Positions 34,978-42,815 of a stretch of DNA of 64,000 nt are shown piece by piece (the stretch's first letter is position 1; every line of letters starts with the position of its first letter). The DNA comes from Thermohalobaculum sp039816045. Lineage in GTDB: Bacteria; Pseudomonadota; Alphaproteobacteria; Rhodobacterales; Rhodobacteraceae. Made by a program: the position numbers and the translations under genes. Under the pieces are notes generated by a model, which did not search any database, was not told the origin of the DNA, and was given only the letters and a program-made list of their open reading frames with translations. The stretch covers positions 1 to 64,000 of the forward strand of contig JBCBYB010000005.1 of NCBI GenBank assembly GCA_039816045.1, given 5' to 3'.

Positions 34978-35448
34978 TCAGGCGCCCGGCGCCTCGGTCA
35001 GCTTGGTGCGCGCCCAGTTGGTCCAGGCCTCGGCCTTCGCCGGGCGGATCAGATCCTTCAGTACGGCCTCCACCGCGGGGCTGACCCGCTGCGGCGGCAC
35101 CATGGCCCCGACCAGCATGCGCAGGTGACCGGCTGCTTCATCGATGCTCACGCGAATGACCGGCACGAGCCCAGGGACGCCTTTGAGGCTGCGCCACAGA
35201 TCCTGGCGGGCCGCAGTCGCCACCCAGAAGGCCATCCGCTCCGGCTGGTCGAGCCGGCCAACGGGCCAACCGGAGACGGCCGCCATGAACGTCATGCCCT
35301 TTGTGTCGGAGAGCGAGGCCGGGAAGAGCCACAGCCCGTCCGGCGCGGTGCCCCAGCGAAACTGCGGCATCCGCCCGCCATCGGGGGTTCGGTCGCGGGG
35401 GGCGGCGAGGGCGGTTTTGAGCCCTTCGAGATCCTGTTCATCCTGCAT
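34978..35448 (-). CDS. Uncharacterised protein of the pcc locus
   Basis: 156 residues with no known domain that I recognise. It is soluble, with Trp-rich central sequence (FRWGTAPDGLWLFPASL, then MTFMAAVSGWPVG) and a helical C-terminus. GGAGC lies before the ATG. It is between pccA and a small membrane protein on the same strand, so it is probably co-transcribed with the carboxylase. It reads as a real gene by codon use and position. Confidence 0.6.
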   Translation of the reverse strand: MQDEQDLEGLKTALAAPRDRTPDGGRMPQFRWGTAPDGLWLFPASLSDTKGMTFMAAVSGWPVGRLDQPERMAFWVATAARQDLWRSLKGVPGLVPVIRVSIDEAAGHLRMLVGAMVPPQRVSPAVEAVLKDLIRPAKAEAWTNWARTKLTEAPGA

Positions 35449-35480
35449 GGCCGCTCCTTACGGTGGAGCCGGCGCAGGGG

Positions 35481-35735
35481 TCAATCCTCTTCCGGCAGCA
35501 TCACCATCACGCGCCAGGCGATCCCGACAAAGCCGAAGGTCACACCGAAGGAGATCAGCAGCAGGAACAGCGCCGTCAGTCCGTCCTGAGCCCCGTGGAC
35601 CAGCGTGCCCAGCCCGCCGATATCGAACCACAGCAGCAACAGGACACAGGTCCAGCCCGCAGCAATCCCGTCCAACGCGGCCTCGGCCACGTATTTCGCC
35701 AAGCGATAGGGATCGTGCTTCTGCGATTGCGTCAT
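35481..35735 (-). CDS. Small membrane protein of the pcc locus
   Basis: 84 residues, starting MTQSQKHDPYRLAKYVAE. Two membrane segments (about 23-42 and 52-75) are separated by a Gly-rich turn, and the C-terminus is acidic (LPEED). It is not recognised further. ATG at 35735 is preferred to an upstream frame that would add an unlike N-terminus. Same strand and close spacing to its neighbours suggest one operon with pccA. Confidence 0.65.
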   Translation of the reverse strand: MTQSQKHDPYRLAKYVAEAALDGIAAGWTCVLLLLWFDIGGLGTLVHGAQDGLTALFLLLISFGVTFGFVGIAWRVMVMLPEED

Positions 35736-35846
35736 GGGTCCGCTCCGAGGACTGGGGCTCTCCCTCCAAGAGTGGTTCAAAAAGGTGAACCGTCCATGCA
35801 TCCCGAAGGACAATTGTGCTGAGGACTCCGGTCAGACCGCCGCGGC

Positions 35847-36155
35847 CTACCAGTGACGGTGATAGCGCCGGTAGCGATAGCGCGGGGCGCGGTAATAGCC
35901 GTAGCGGGGTCCGCGATAGTAGCCATACCCGTGGCCATAGCCGTGATGCGACCGGGCCGCCCCGATCACAGCGCCAGAGGCCGCGCCCACAGCCGCCCCG
36001 ACCCCGGGTGCTCCAACAATGGCGCCACCGACGGCTCCGGCCGCCGCGCCGATCGCAGCGCCGCTCAGCACCGGGCCCGGGCCATAGCCATGATAGTGGC
36101 AGCCGGCGAGACCGACCGTGATGACCGCAACCGCACCGAGTGTCTTCATCCGCAT
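35847..36155 (-). CDS. Glycine-zipper lipoprotein
   Basis: 102 residues. The N-terminus is a lipoprotein signal (VAVITVGLAGCHYHG; lipobox LAGC near 19). The middle (about 30-67) is a glycine zipper of AAGAVGGAIVGA type, able to lie in a membrane. The C-terminus is striking: HGYGHGYGYY then repeats of RGPRYGYYRAPRYRYRRY, rich in Arg, Tyr and His. Outer-membrane attachment is inferred. GGGAGG lies 8 bases before the ATG. Confidence 0.75.
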   Translation of the reverse strand: MRMKTLGAVAVITVGLAGCHYHGYGPGPVLSGAAIGAAAGAVGGAIVGAPGVGAAVGAASGAVIGAARSHHGYGHGYGYYRGPRYGYYRAPRYRYRRYHRHW

Positions 36156-36232
36156 GCGCCTAACCTCCCGCCGTTTGCCATTCGCTGTACCGCATTTCGG
36201 GTTCCAACGCGGGGGCGCAGTGGTTCCGTCGC

Positions 36233-37222
36233 TCAGGGCCGGCGGGCGAGGCAGTCGATCTCCACCAAGGCGCCCACGGCCAAGGCGGTCACCCCCACCG
36301 TGGTGCGCGCGGGCAGACGGTCCGCGGGGAAGAAGGCCTTATAGGTCTCGTTGAATGCCGCATAGTCCCGCTCGAACTCGGTGAGATAGCAGCGGCGCTG
36401 CAGGATGTGGGAGCGGTCGAGGCCCACGCCCTTCAGCACAATCTCGAGGTTTTGCAGCACCCGCTCGGTCTGCGCCGCAACCCCCTCGGGCAAAGGCGCA
36501 TCCGGCGCCTCCGGATCCGTCGGCATCTGCCCGGTCAGGATCACCCAACCATCCGCCTCCACCGCATGGGAGAACGGCGCGACGGGCCGCGGCCCGCCCG
36601 AGATCATGTGGAATGTTGTCACTCGATTCTGTTCTACATGCTGCCAAGCCGTCGCCCATTCTTCGGATATCCTGTCCCAACTAGGCCGGTTCGTTCCGCG
36701 AACGATTGGCGACGGGTGTGCCGACTCAAAGGCGCACAGTTTCTGGGGTAACAAGGAGCGAAGTGACTGCGCTTTCTTGCCAACAAGCACAACGCATCGG
36801 ATCCGAGGGAGCAGCTTTAGGAGCCTTGGTAGCTCTTCAGCACCTCGCCGCTTTTCGTCCGCCGTTACACTTGTAGTGCCATTCCAACCAGGTACCGCAT
36901 TCCAAACAACTGACCTAACACGCGGAATTCCCGCCCTTTCCATCTTCTCGGAAATCGCCTCTGCTGTCTGATCCTTGTTGTCTCGACTGATGAAACCCGA
37001 TCCCAACCGATCGCCGGAGACCGATGTCATCGGTCCGGGCTTCTCCAACAGGAACAAGATCTCCGCACGGACGCCACCATCGCACGGATCAAAATCCGGG
37101 ACCTCTCCCCACCCCTGCTGGCGCAAATCCTCAGCATAAGCTGCCAACGGAGCGATGTGAGGCTCCGAAAGCATTGCCCGGCGTCTATCTACCTCGGACT
37201 GATCACCAAGAGTTCGGTACAT
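36233..37222 (-). CDS. Uracil-DNA-glycosylase-like domain fused to RidA
   Basis: 329 residues in one open frame. Residues 1-200 resemble the uracil-DNA glycosylase superfamily: FLLEKPGPMTS near 60, VWNAVPGWNG near 105, and motif SAHPSPIVRG near 170. Residues 206-329 are a complete RidA protein (ISGGPRPVAPFSHAV, WVILTGQMPTD, VGVTALAVGALVEIDCLA), a family that removes reactive enamines. ATG at 37222 overlaps the pccB stop (TGATG). The first 600 bases are clearly lower in G+C than the neighbours, while the RidA part is not. A separate ridA start exists at GTG 36622 or ATG 36607. It may be a true fusion or a foreign gene joined by chance to ridA. Confidence 0.7.
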   Translation of the reverse strand: MYRTLGDQSEVDRRRAMLSEPHIAPLAAYAEDLRQQGWGEVPDFDPCDGGVRAEILFLLEKPGPMTSVSGDRLGSGFISRDNKDQTAEAISEKMERAGIPRVRSVVWNAVPGWNGTTSVTADEKRRGAEELPRLLKLLPRIRCVVLVGKKAQSLRSLLPQKLCAFESAHPSPIVRGTNRPSWDRISEEWATAWQHVEQNRVTTFHMISGGPRPVAPFSHAVEADGWVILTGQMPTDPEAPDAPLPEGVAAQTERVLQNLEIVLKGVGLDRSHILQRRCYLTEFERDYAAFNETYKAFFPADRLPARTTVGVTALAVGALVEIDCLARRP

Positions 37223-38754
37223 CACAACGGGATGTTGTCGTGCTTTTTCCAGGGGTTTTGGAGTTGTTTGCCCCGGAGTGCTGCGAAGGCTCGGGTGATC
37301 CGGCGGCGGGTCGACTGGGGCATGATCACCTCGTCGATGAACCCTTTCTCCGCGGCCACGAAGGGGTTGGCGAAGCGGTCCTCGTATTCCTGGGTGCGGG
37401 CGGCGATCTTCTCGGGCTCGCCGAGCTCCGAGCGGTAGAGTATCTCCACGGCCCCTTTGGCGCCCATCACCGCGATCTCCGCTGTCGGCCAAGCATAGTT
37501 GATGTCTCCGCGCAGGTGCTTCGAGCTCATGACATCATAGGCCCCGCCATAGGCTTTGCGTGTGATCACCGTCACTTTCGGCACCGTTGCCTCGCCATAG
37601 GCAAAGAGCAGCTTGGCGCCGTGCTTGATGACGCCGTTGTGCTCCTGGCCCGTGCCCGGCAGGAAGCCCGGCACGTCCACCAGCGTCAGGATCGGAATCT
37701 CGAAACAGTCGCAGAAGCGCACGAAACGGGCGGCTTTGCGGCTGCTGTCGATGTCCAGCACACCGGCGAGCACCATGGGCTGGTTTGCCACCACGCCCAC
37801 CGAGCGCCCCTCGAGCCGGATAAAGCCCGTGAGAATGTTGCCGGCGAAATCCTTCTGGATCTCGAAGAAGTCGCCCTCATCGGCCACCGCGTGGATCAGC
37901 TCGCGCATGTCGTAGGGCTGGTTGGGGTTCTCCGGGATCATCGTATCGAGCGCCCTCTCGACCCGGTTGGGTGCGTCGAAGAACGGCCGCTCCGGCACCG
38001 GGGAGCGGTTGGAGAGCGGCAGGAAGTCGACCAGGCGGCGAACCTCGGCCAGCGTCTCGATGTCGTTCTCGAAGGCCGCATCGGCGACGGAGCTTTTCGA
38101 GGTGTGGGTCTTGGCGCCGCCCAGTTCCTCGGCCGTGACGATTTCGTTGGTCACCGTCTTCACCACATCAGGGCCGGTCACGAACATGTAGGAGCTGTCG
38201 CGGACCATGAAGATGAAGTCGGTCATGGCGGGGGAGTAGACCGCGCCACCCGCGCACGGCCCCATGATCACGGAGATCTGCGGCACGACGCCCGAGGCGA
38301 GGATGTTGCGCTGGAACACCTCCGCATAGCCTGCGAGCGAGGCGACGCCCTCCTGGATGCGCGCGCCGCCCGAGTCGTTCAGCCCGATCACCGGCGCGCC
38401 GTTGCGCACGGCCATGTCCATCACCTTGCAGATCTTCTCTGCATGGGTCTCGGAGAGCGATCCGCCGAACACGGTGAAATCCTGGGAAAAGACATAGACC
38501 TGGCGCCCGTTGATGGTGCCCCAGCCCGTGACCACCCCGTCGCCCGGCATCTTGGTTTCGGCCATGCCGAAGTCGGTGCAGCGGTGCGCGACGAACATGT
38601 CGAACTCTTCGAAAGAGCCGGCATCCAGCAACACCTCGATCCGTTCGCGGGCCGTGAGCTTGCCCTTGGCGTGCTGGCTCGCGATGCGCTTCTCGCCGCC
38701 GCCGAGGCGGGCGTCGGCCCGGCGTGCTTCGAGCTGATCGAGGATGTCCTTCAT
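37222..38754 (-). CDS. pccB: Propionyl-CoA carboxylase carboxyltransferase subunit
   Basis: 510 residues, the standard PccB length. Landmark stretches: KGKLTARERIEVLLDAGSFEE near 30, GLNDSGGARIQEGVASL near 130 and GPCAGGAVYSPAMTDFI for the acyl-CoA site, FLPGTGQEHNGVIKHGAKLL near 390, and a RRITRAFAAL end. It moves the carboxyl from biotin on PccA to propionyl-CoA. ATG at 38754 follows GGGAG. Downstream on the same strand comes the UDG-RidA gene, starting inside the pccB stop codon. Confidence 0.96.
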   Translation of the reverse strand: MKDILDQLEARRADARLGGGEKRIASQHAKGKLTARERIEVLLDAGSFEEFDMFVAHRCTDFGMAETKMPGDGVVTGWGTINGRQVYVFSQDFTVFGGSLSETHAEKICKVMDMAVRNGAPVIGLNDSGGARIQEGVASLAGYAEVFQRNILASGVVPQISVIMGPCAGGAVYSPAMTDFIFMVRDSSYMFVTGPDVVKTVTNEIVTAEELGGAKTHTSKSSVADAAFENDIETLAEVRRLVDFLPLSNRSPVPERPFFDAPNRVERALDTMIPENPNQPYDMRELIHAVADEGDFFEIQKDFAGNILTGFIRLEGRSVGVVANQPMVLAGVLDIDSSRKAARFVRFCDCFEIPILTLVDVPGFLPGTGQEHNGVIKHGAKLLFAYGEATVPKVTVITRKAYGGAYDVMSSKHLRGDINYAWPTAEIAVMGAKGAVEILYRSELGEPEKIAARTQEYEDRFANPFVAAEKGFIDEVIMPQSTRRRITRAFAALRGKQLQNPWKKHDNIPL

Positions 38755-38855
38755 GTCGCTCTCCCGTCTGGTCTGGGGCACCAGAGCCCCTCACCGCCCG
38801 AATACGCCCGAGCGGCGCAGGAGACCAGCATCAATTCGTCATAAAGACGACGGGA

Positions 38856-39827
38856 TCAGCCGAACGCACAGCCCCCCGGCCCACAAGGCGAGATGTTGAA
38901 GTTGGCGTTGAGTGTAATCGCCAGGGTCGCCAAAAGGTTGAGCGTCGGCAGGATCGGGATCTGCGGCAGCTGCAAGGACAACCCGCTCGGCGGCAGCGCG
39001 CCTGCGCCCAGCTTGAGATCTGGCAGCGACGGCAGCCCGTCGAGCTTGGCCTGCAAATTGAGCGGCGGGATCACGGGCAGCGGCAGGCCGGCATAGAGCT
39101 TGAGCTTTGCCGCGATGCTGCTGAGACCTGCGGGCGACAGCGCGTTGACCCCAAAGGCGGCCTTGATCGTCATGATCGCCTCGAGCGCCATGCAGATCTT
39201 CATCATCGCCTGCACCGAGATCCCCAGCGAAGGCGGCTTGATCGAGGCGAGCGCCCGGAAATGGCTGCCAAGGCGGCTGACCGGAACGCCGAGCGTCTCG
39301 GAGAACTTCAGCGCGATCGGCACACCCAGCAGCATCTGGCCCATGACAAGCTGCGGCGGCTTCAGGGCAAAGGGCGCAATCCGCATCGACATGGTCGGCG
39401 TCGGTGCCCACGCGCTGAGGTTGATCTTGAGCGCATCGAGCGCCAGCTGCAGCCGGGCGACCATCGCCAGCTGCAACACGGCGGCGAGGTTCAGCTTGGC
39501 GAGGAAGGCGAGCTTCGGCAGCGCGTTGGCCTTCAGGCTTTGCACCCCGAGCGCGAGCTGCGCCTGGAGCTTCGGCAAATCGAACAGATCGAACATCCCG
39601 AGCGCGATCTTCAGCTGCGCCATCAGCCCGCCGTTCAGCTTGAGGCTCGGGAGCCGCAGGTTTTGCATCCAAAGGGCGATCGCCATATCGAGGCGCATGC
39701 TGTTGCCAAAGCCAAGCGCCAGCGCCGCGTTCATCTGCAGCGGGATGGTCGGCGGGGTAAAGCTCAGGTTCATCTTGGCGAAACTCGCCGGAACGTGAGA
39801 GAGCGGAATATGACAGAAGCAAACCAT
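38856..39827 (-). CDS. Leu/Ala/Met/Pro-rich repetitive protein, unknown
   Basis: 323 residues, not recognised. It starts MVCFCHIPLSHVPASFAKM and ends CGPGGCAFG, so pairs of Cys lie at both ends and few between. The body alternates hydrophobic stretches of Leu, Ala, Met and Ile with single Lys, Gln or Asn and periodic Pro (LPSLKLNGGLMAQLKIALG, LPKLQAQLALGVQSLKAN, LPKLAFLAKLNLAAVLQ, PPLNLQAKLDGLPSLPDLKL). Acidic residues are very scarce. Spacing suggests amphipathic helices rather than membrane spans, and no signal peptide is clear. GGAG lies 7 bases before the ATG. It is a single gene between pccB and hslV. Confidence 0.65.
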   Translation of the reverse strand: MVCFCHIPLSHVPASFAKMNLSFTPPTIPLQMNAALALGFGNSMRLDMAIALWMQNLRLPSLKLNGGLMAQLKIALGMFDLFDLPKLQAQLALGVQSLKANALPKLAFLAKLNLAAVLQLAMVARLQLALDALKINLSAWAPTPTMSMRIAPFALKPPQLVMGQMLLGVPIALKFSETLGVPVSRLGSHFRALASIKPPSLGISVQAMMKICMALEAIMTIKAAFGVNALSPAGLSSIAAKLKLYAGLPLPVIPPLNLQAKLDGLPSLPDLKLGAGALPPSGLSLQLPQIPILPTLNLLATLAITLNANFNISPCGPGGCAFG

Positions 39828-39939
39828 TTCGTGATCTCCAGAACGATGGTCTCGTGAAACCCCGGCTAAAACCGGCGGCGTATACAATGGTCGAGGCGCG
39901 CTCGGATGGCCACAGGAATTGTGACCTCGGCAACCGGTG

Positions 39940-39965
39940 GTTGGCCCTGAATGCTTGGGCCATTA
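39940..39965 (+). promoter_or_regulatory. Possible RpoH-type promoter for hslV
   Basis: GTTGGCC (39940-39946), 11 bases, then GGCCATTA (39958-39965) partly match the heat-shock form CTTGAAA and CCCCATNT. Transcription would start about 20 bases before the hslV ATG. hslVU is a heat-shock operon in E. coli. The match is weak. Confidence 0.28.
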
Positions 39966-39991
39966 GATCAAGTGGGAACGGGAGGCGAGGC

Positions 39992-40552
39992 ATGCAAGGC
40001 GACAACAGCGGACCAGGATGGCACGGGACCACGATCGTGGCGGTTGCGCGCGGCGGGCAGGTGGCCGTGGCCGGCGACGGGCAGGTGAGCCTCGACAAGA
40101 CCGTGGTGAAGGGCAATGCCCGCAAAGTGCGCCGGTTGGAGGCGGGTGGCGGGCGTGTCGTGGCAGGCTTTGCAGGTGCGACCGCGGATGCCTTCACCTT
40201 GCTCGAGCGGCTCGAAGCCAAGCTCGAAGCCAATCCGGGGCAACTCCTGCGCGCCGCGGTTGATCTCGCAAAGGACTGGCGCACGGACAAGTACCTCCAG
40301 AAGCTCGAGGCGATGCTGATTGTCACCGACGGCACCACCTTGTTGATCGTGACGGGCGCGGGCGACGTGCTGGAGCCGGAAGACGGGATCGCCGCCATCG
40401 GCTCGGGTGGCAATTATGCGCTCGCCGCGGCACGGGGTCTTCTCCACACCGACTGGGATGCCGAGCGGATCGCGCGTGAGGCACTCAGCATCGCCGCCGG
40501 CATCTGTGTCTTCACCAACGGCAGTGCGACCGTAGAGGTGGCGGCCCCATGA
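39992..40552 (+). CDS. hslV: ATP-dependent protease peptidase subunit HslV
   Basis: 186 residues. A propeptide of about 12 residues ends at the N-terminal nucleophile (WHG-TTIVAVARGG). VAVAGDGQVSLDKTVVKGNARKVRRL and IGSGGNYALAAARGL are HslV signatures. It forms two stacked rings and is capped by HslU, degrading misfolded proteins. ATG at 39992 follows GGGAGG by 8 bases; an upstream frame adds non-conserved sequence. The stop overlaps the next ATG (ATGA). hslU is two genes further on, joined by the same kind of overlap. Confidence 0.95.
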   Translation: MQGDNSGPGWHGTTIVAVARGGQVAVAGDGQVSLDKTVVKGNARKVRRLEAGGGRVVAGFAGATADAFTLLERLEAKLEANPGQLLRAAVDLAKDWRTDKYLQKLEAMLIVTDGTTLLIVTGAGDVLEPEDGIAAIGSGGNYALAAARGLLHTDWDAERIAREALSIAAGICVFTNGSATVEVAAP

Positions 40553-41718
40553 GCGGGACGCTCTCCAAACGCGATGTGCCGCTGATCGACCCCTCCGGCC
40601 GTCCGCTGAAAAATGCGGGGTTCGAGGCGGTGGTCGCCCTCGGTATCGTGCTTGTCTGGATCGTTGTGCTGGTCCTGGTGTTCTGGTCGATGGGCGATGA
40701 CCGGGCCAATGCCGGACCGGCGGCGACGTTCATGCTCGCGGGAGTGGGGCTGACCTGCTGGTTTCTGGCAGCCGAGGTCGCAGGGCGGCGAAACCTGGTC
40801 TGGCCGGGCTCGGCGCTCGGCATCGTGGGGCCTCTGTCCCTCGGCTTCGCCTTGGCGCTCTCGACGCCGGAGCTGCGGGTGGGACCGTTTCAGACGCGGC
40901 TTGCCATCGTCTCCATGGTTGCAGCGGTCGGCATGATACCGTTTCTCTTCCGGTTTCGCCTGCCGGGTTTGGTCTCCCCGGTCGTGACCTTCATGCTGGT
41001 GGGGCTGTTTCTCACGCTCTTCGGCACGGATATGGAGCGTCTCCGCCAAGTCGAGGGGTTCAGCCCCCGCGGCATCGTCGCCTCGCTGCTCGATCAGCCA
41101 CTGTTCGCGATTGCCTTCGGTGGGCTGGCGGTTTGGGCGGCGGTCACGGCCCGGCGGCTCGATCTCAACAGCGACGATTTCGGGCTGGCCGCGGCCCGTC
41201 CGCTCCATCTGATGGGCTGCGGGGTGTGCGCGCTGATGGTGGGGCGCGTGCTGGGGATGCTGCCGGGGCCACTGGATCTGATCGCCGTTCTGGCCGCTTT
41301 CGCAGTCGCTTGGATCTACGCGCTCCGCATCAACCGGATTGCCGTGCTGTTCGCGATGCAGATGGCGATGGTCAAACCCCTGGTGATGTCGATCACGGAA
41401 CCGCTCGGCCTGCGGCTTGATGTCAGCGACTGGACCTGGATCGTGCTCGGGATCGTGGCGCTGGAGCTTGCGACCTGGCCGACGCTCCACCGGATCTCGC
41501 GCGCACGGAACTGGACGCTCGGGCCCGGAGGCCGCATCCCCCCACTGGAGCATCCGGGCTGGATCTGGCGCTACTGGCCCTATGCCACCCAGGAGGGCCT
41601 CACCCGTTGGGCCGCCGAAAAGACGCGCAGGCGAGAGGCGAAAGCCGCCCGGCGCGAGGAGAAGGCAGCCCGCCGCGCGGCGCGCCGGCAGCGCCGCAGC
41701 CGACCGCCCGCCGAATGA
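40549..41718 (+). CDS. Polytopic membrane protein between hslV and hslU (first)
   Basis: 389 residues with about ten predicted membrane segments between 25 and 325. The N-terminus is cytoplasm-like (MSGTLSKRDVPLIDPSGRPL) and the tail is very basic (REAKAARREEKAARRAARRQ), so it probably stays inside. There is a WIWRYWPYATQEGLTRW motif before the tail. I know no function. Four-base overlaps at both ends tie its translation to hslV and to the next membrane gene, which suggests a role linked to membrane stress, but that is inference. Confidence 0.8.
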   Translation: MSGTLSKRDVPLIDPSGRPLKNAGFEAVVALGIVLVWIVVLVLVFWSMGDDRANAGPAATFMLAGVGLTCWFLAAEVAGRRNLVWPGSALGIVGPLSLGFALALSTPELRVGPFQTRLAIVSMVAAVGMIPFLFRFRLPGLVSPVVTFMLVGLFLTLFGTDMERLRQVEGFSPRGIVASLLDQPLFAIAFGGLAVWAAVTARRLDLNSDDFGLAAARPLHLMGCGVCALMVGRVLGMLPGPLDLIAVLAAFAVAWIYALRINRIAVLFAMQMAMVKPLVMSITEPLGLRLDVSDWTWIVLGIVALELATWPTLHRISRARNWTLGPGGRIPPLEHPGWIWRYWPYATQEGLTRWAAEKTRRREAKAARREEKAARRAARRQRRSRPPAE

Positions 41719-42815
41719 GCACGCCGATCGAACCAGATGACCTGGCGAGTGCGGTCTCAGCCGGGATCGTGACCGAGGCACAGGCCGCCTCCCTGGCCAG
41801 CCTGGCGCAGACCCGGGCCGGGCTGCGCGCTCGGATGCCGAAGGAGGACGAGCCGTTTGAGCTCTTCCGCGGGTTGAACGAGGTCTTCGTCGCCGCGGGC
41901 GTCGTGCTCCTGATCGCGGGCGGGGTGATGTTGGCCGGGCTCGGCACTGGCTCTGCTGGCATAGCAGGGGTGATGGGCGTGCTGATTTGCTGGCTGCTGG
42001 CCGAGTACTTCACGCTCAAGCGGCGGATGGTCCTGCCCTCCATCGTGCTCTGCGCGGGGACGGGGATCTTCGCCGTACAAGCGGGGATCGCCGTTTTGCT
42101 CGACATCGTCCGAGGCGGCGCGGATGCTATCGCCGCAGATGTCGCCCAGGGGTTCGGGATCGGCGCGGTCGTGGTCCTCGCCTTTTTCGTCAGATTCCGG
42201 CTGCCCTTTGCGGTGTTCCTGACGGGGCTGTGCAGCCTCCCGCCCTTGTTCTTGGTGACCGACACGCTCAGCGGGCCGCTGAGCTTTGTAAGCCTTTGGC
42301 GCGATCCGATGCGGATCTTCGACCTCGCCACGGCCTTGCCGGTCGCGCTGGTGATGCTCGGGTTTGGGCTAATGGCCTTCACACTCGCCATGGCCTTCGA
42401 TGTGCGTGACCCGCACCGGATCGGACGGCTCTCCCGCTGCGGCTTCTGGCTACACCTTCTGGCCGCGCCCGCCATCGTGAACACCCTGGCGCTCTCGCTT
42501 TACCGGATGGGGACAGAGACCGCGCTGTTCGCTCTGGTGGGTGTGATCGCGCTGATGACGCTGGTCGCATTGGTGATCGATCGGCGCTCTTTCCTGCTCT
42601 CGGCGGTCGCCTATCTCGGGCTGCTGCTCACGCTGGCCTTCGAGGAGGCGCGGGCCGAGATCGCGGTCCCGGCGGTCCTGCTGATCCTCGGGACGGGCGT
42701 CACGGCCCTGGGCACCGGGTGGACCAGCCTCCGCGGGCGGCTGATGCGCGCCCTTCCGCTCGGAGGCGTAAGGGACTATCTGCCGCCCTATCAGACTGTC
42801 AGGAGCGCGCCATGA
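41715..42815 (+). CDS. Polytopic membrane protein between hslV and hslU (second)
   Basis: 366 residues. A soluble start (ASAVSAGIVTEAQAASLASLA, then ELFRGLNEVFVAAGVVLLIAG) looks like the DUF2157 type of membrane protein, followed by about ten membrane segments to residue 345. There is no catalytic motif. ATG overlaps the previous stop and its own stop overlaps hslU, both as ATGA. The two membrane proteins are alike in size and layout, though not clearly alike in sequence by eye. DUF2157 is a guess from memory. Confidence 0.78.
   Translation: MSTPIEPDDLASAVSAGIVTEAQAASLASLAQTRAGLRARMPKEDEPFELFRGLNEVFVAAGVVLLIAGGVMLAGLGTGSAGIAGVMGVLICWLLAEYFTLKRRMVLPSIVLCAGTGIFAVQAGIAVLLDIVRGGADAIAADVAQGFGIGAVVVLAFFVRFRLPFAVFLTGLCSLPPLFLVTDTLSGPLSFVSLWRDPMRIFDLATALPVALVMLGFGLMAFTLAMAFDVRDPHRIGRLSRCGFWLHLLAAPAIVNTLALSLYRMGTETALFALVGVIALMTLVALVIDRRSFLLSAVAYLGLLLTLAFEEARAEIAVPAVLLILGTGVTALGTGWTSLRGRLMRALPLGGVRDYLPPYQTVRSAP

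Noticed and set aside
33452..35128. A 558-codon plus-strand frame opposite pccA
   Set aside because: It is the complement of a confident biotin carboxylase gene and has no good ribosome site.
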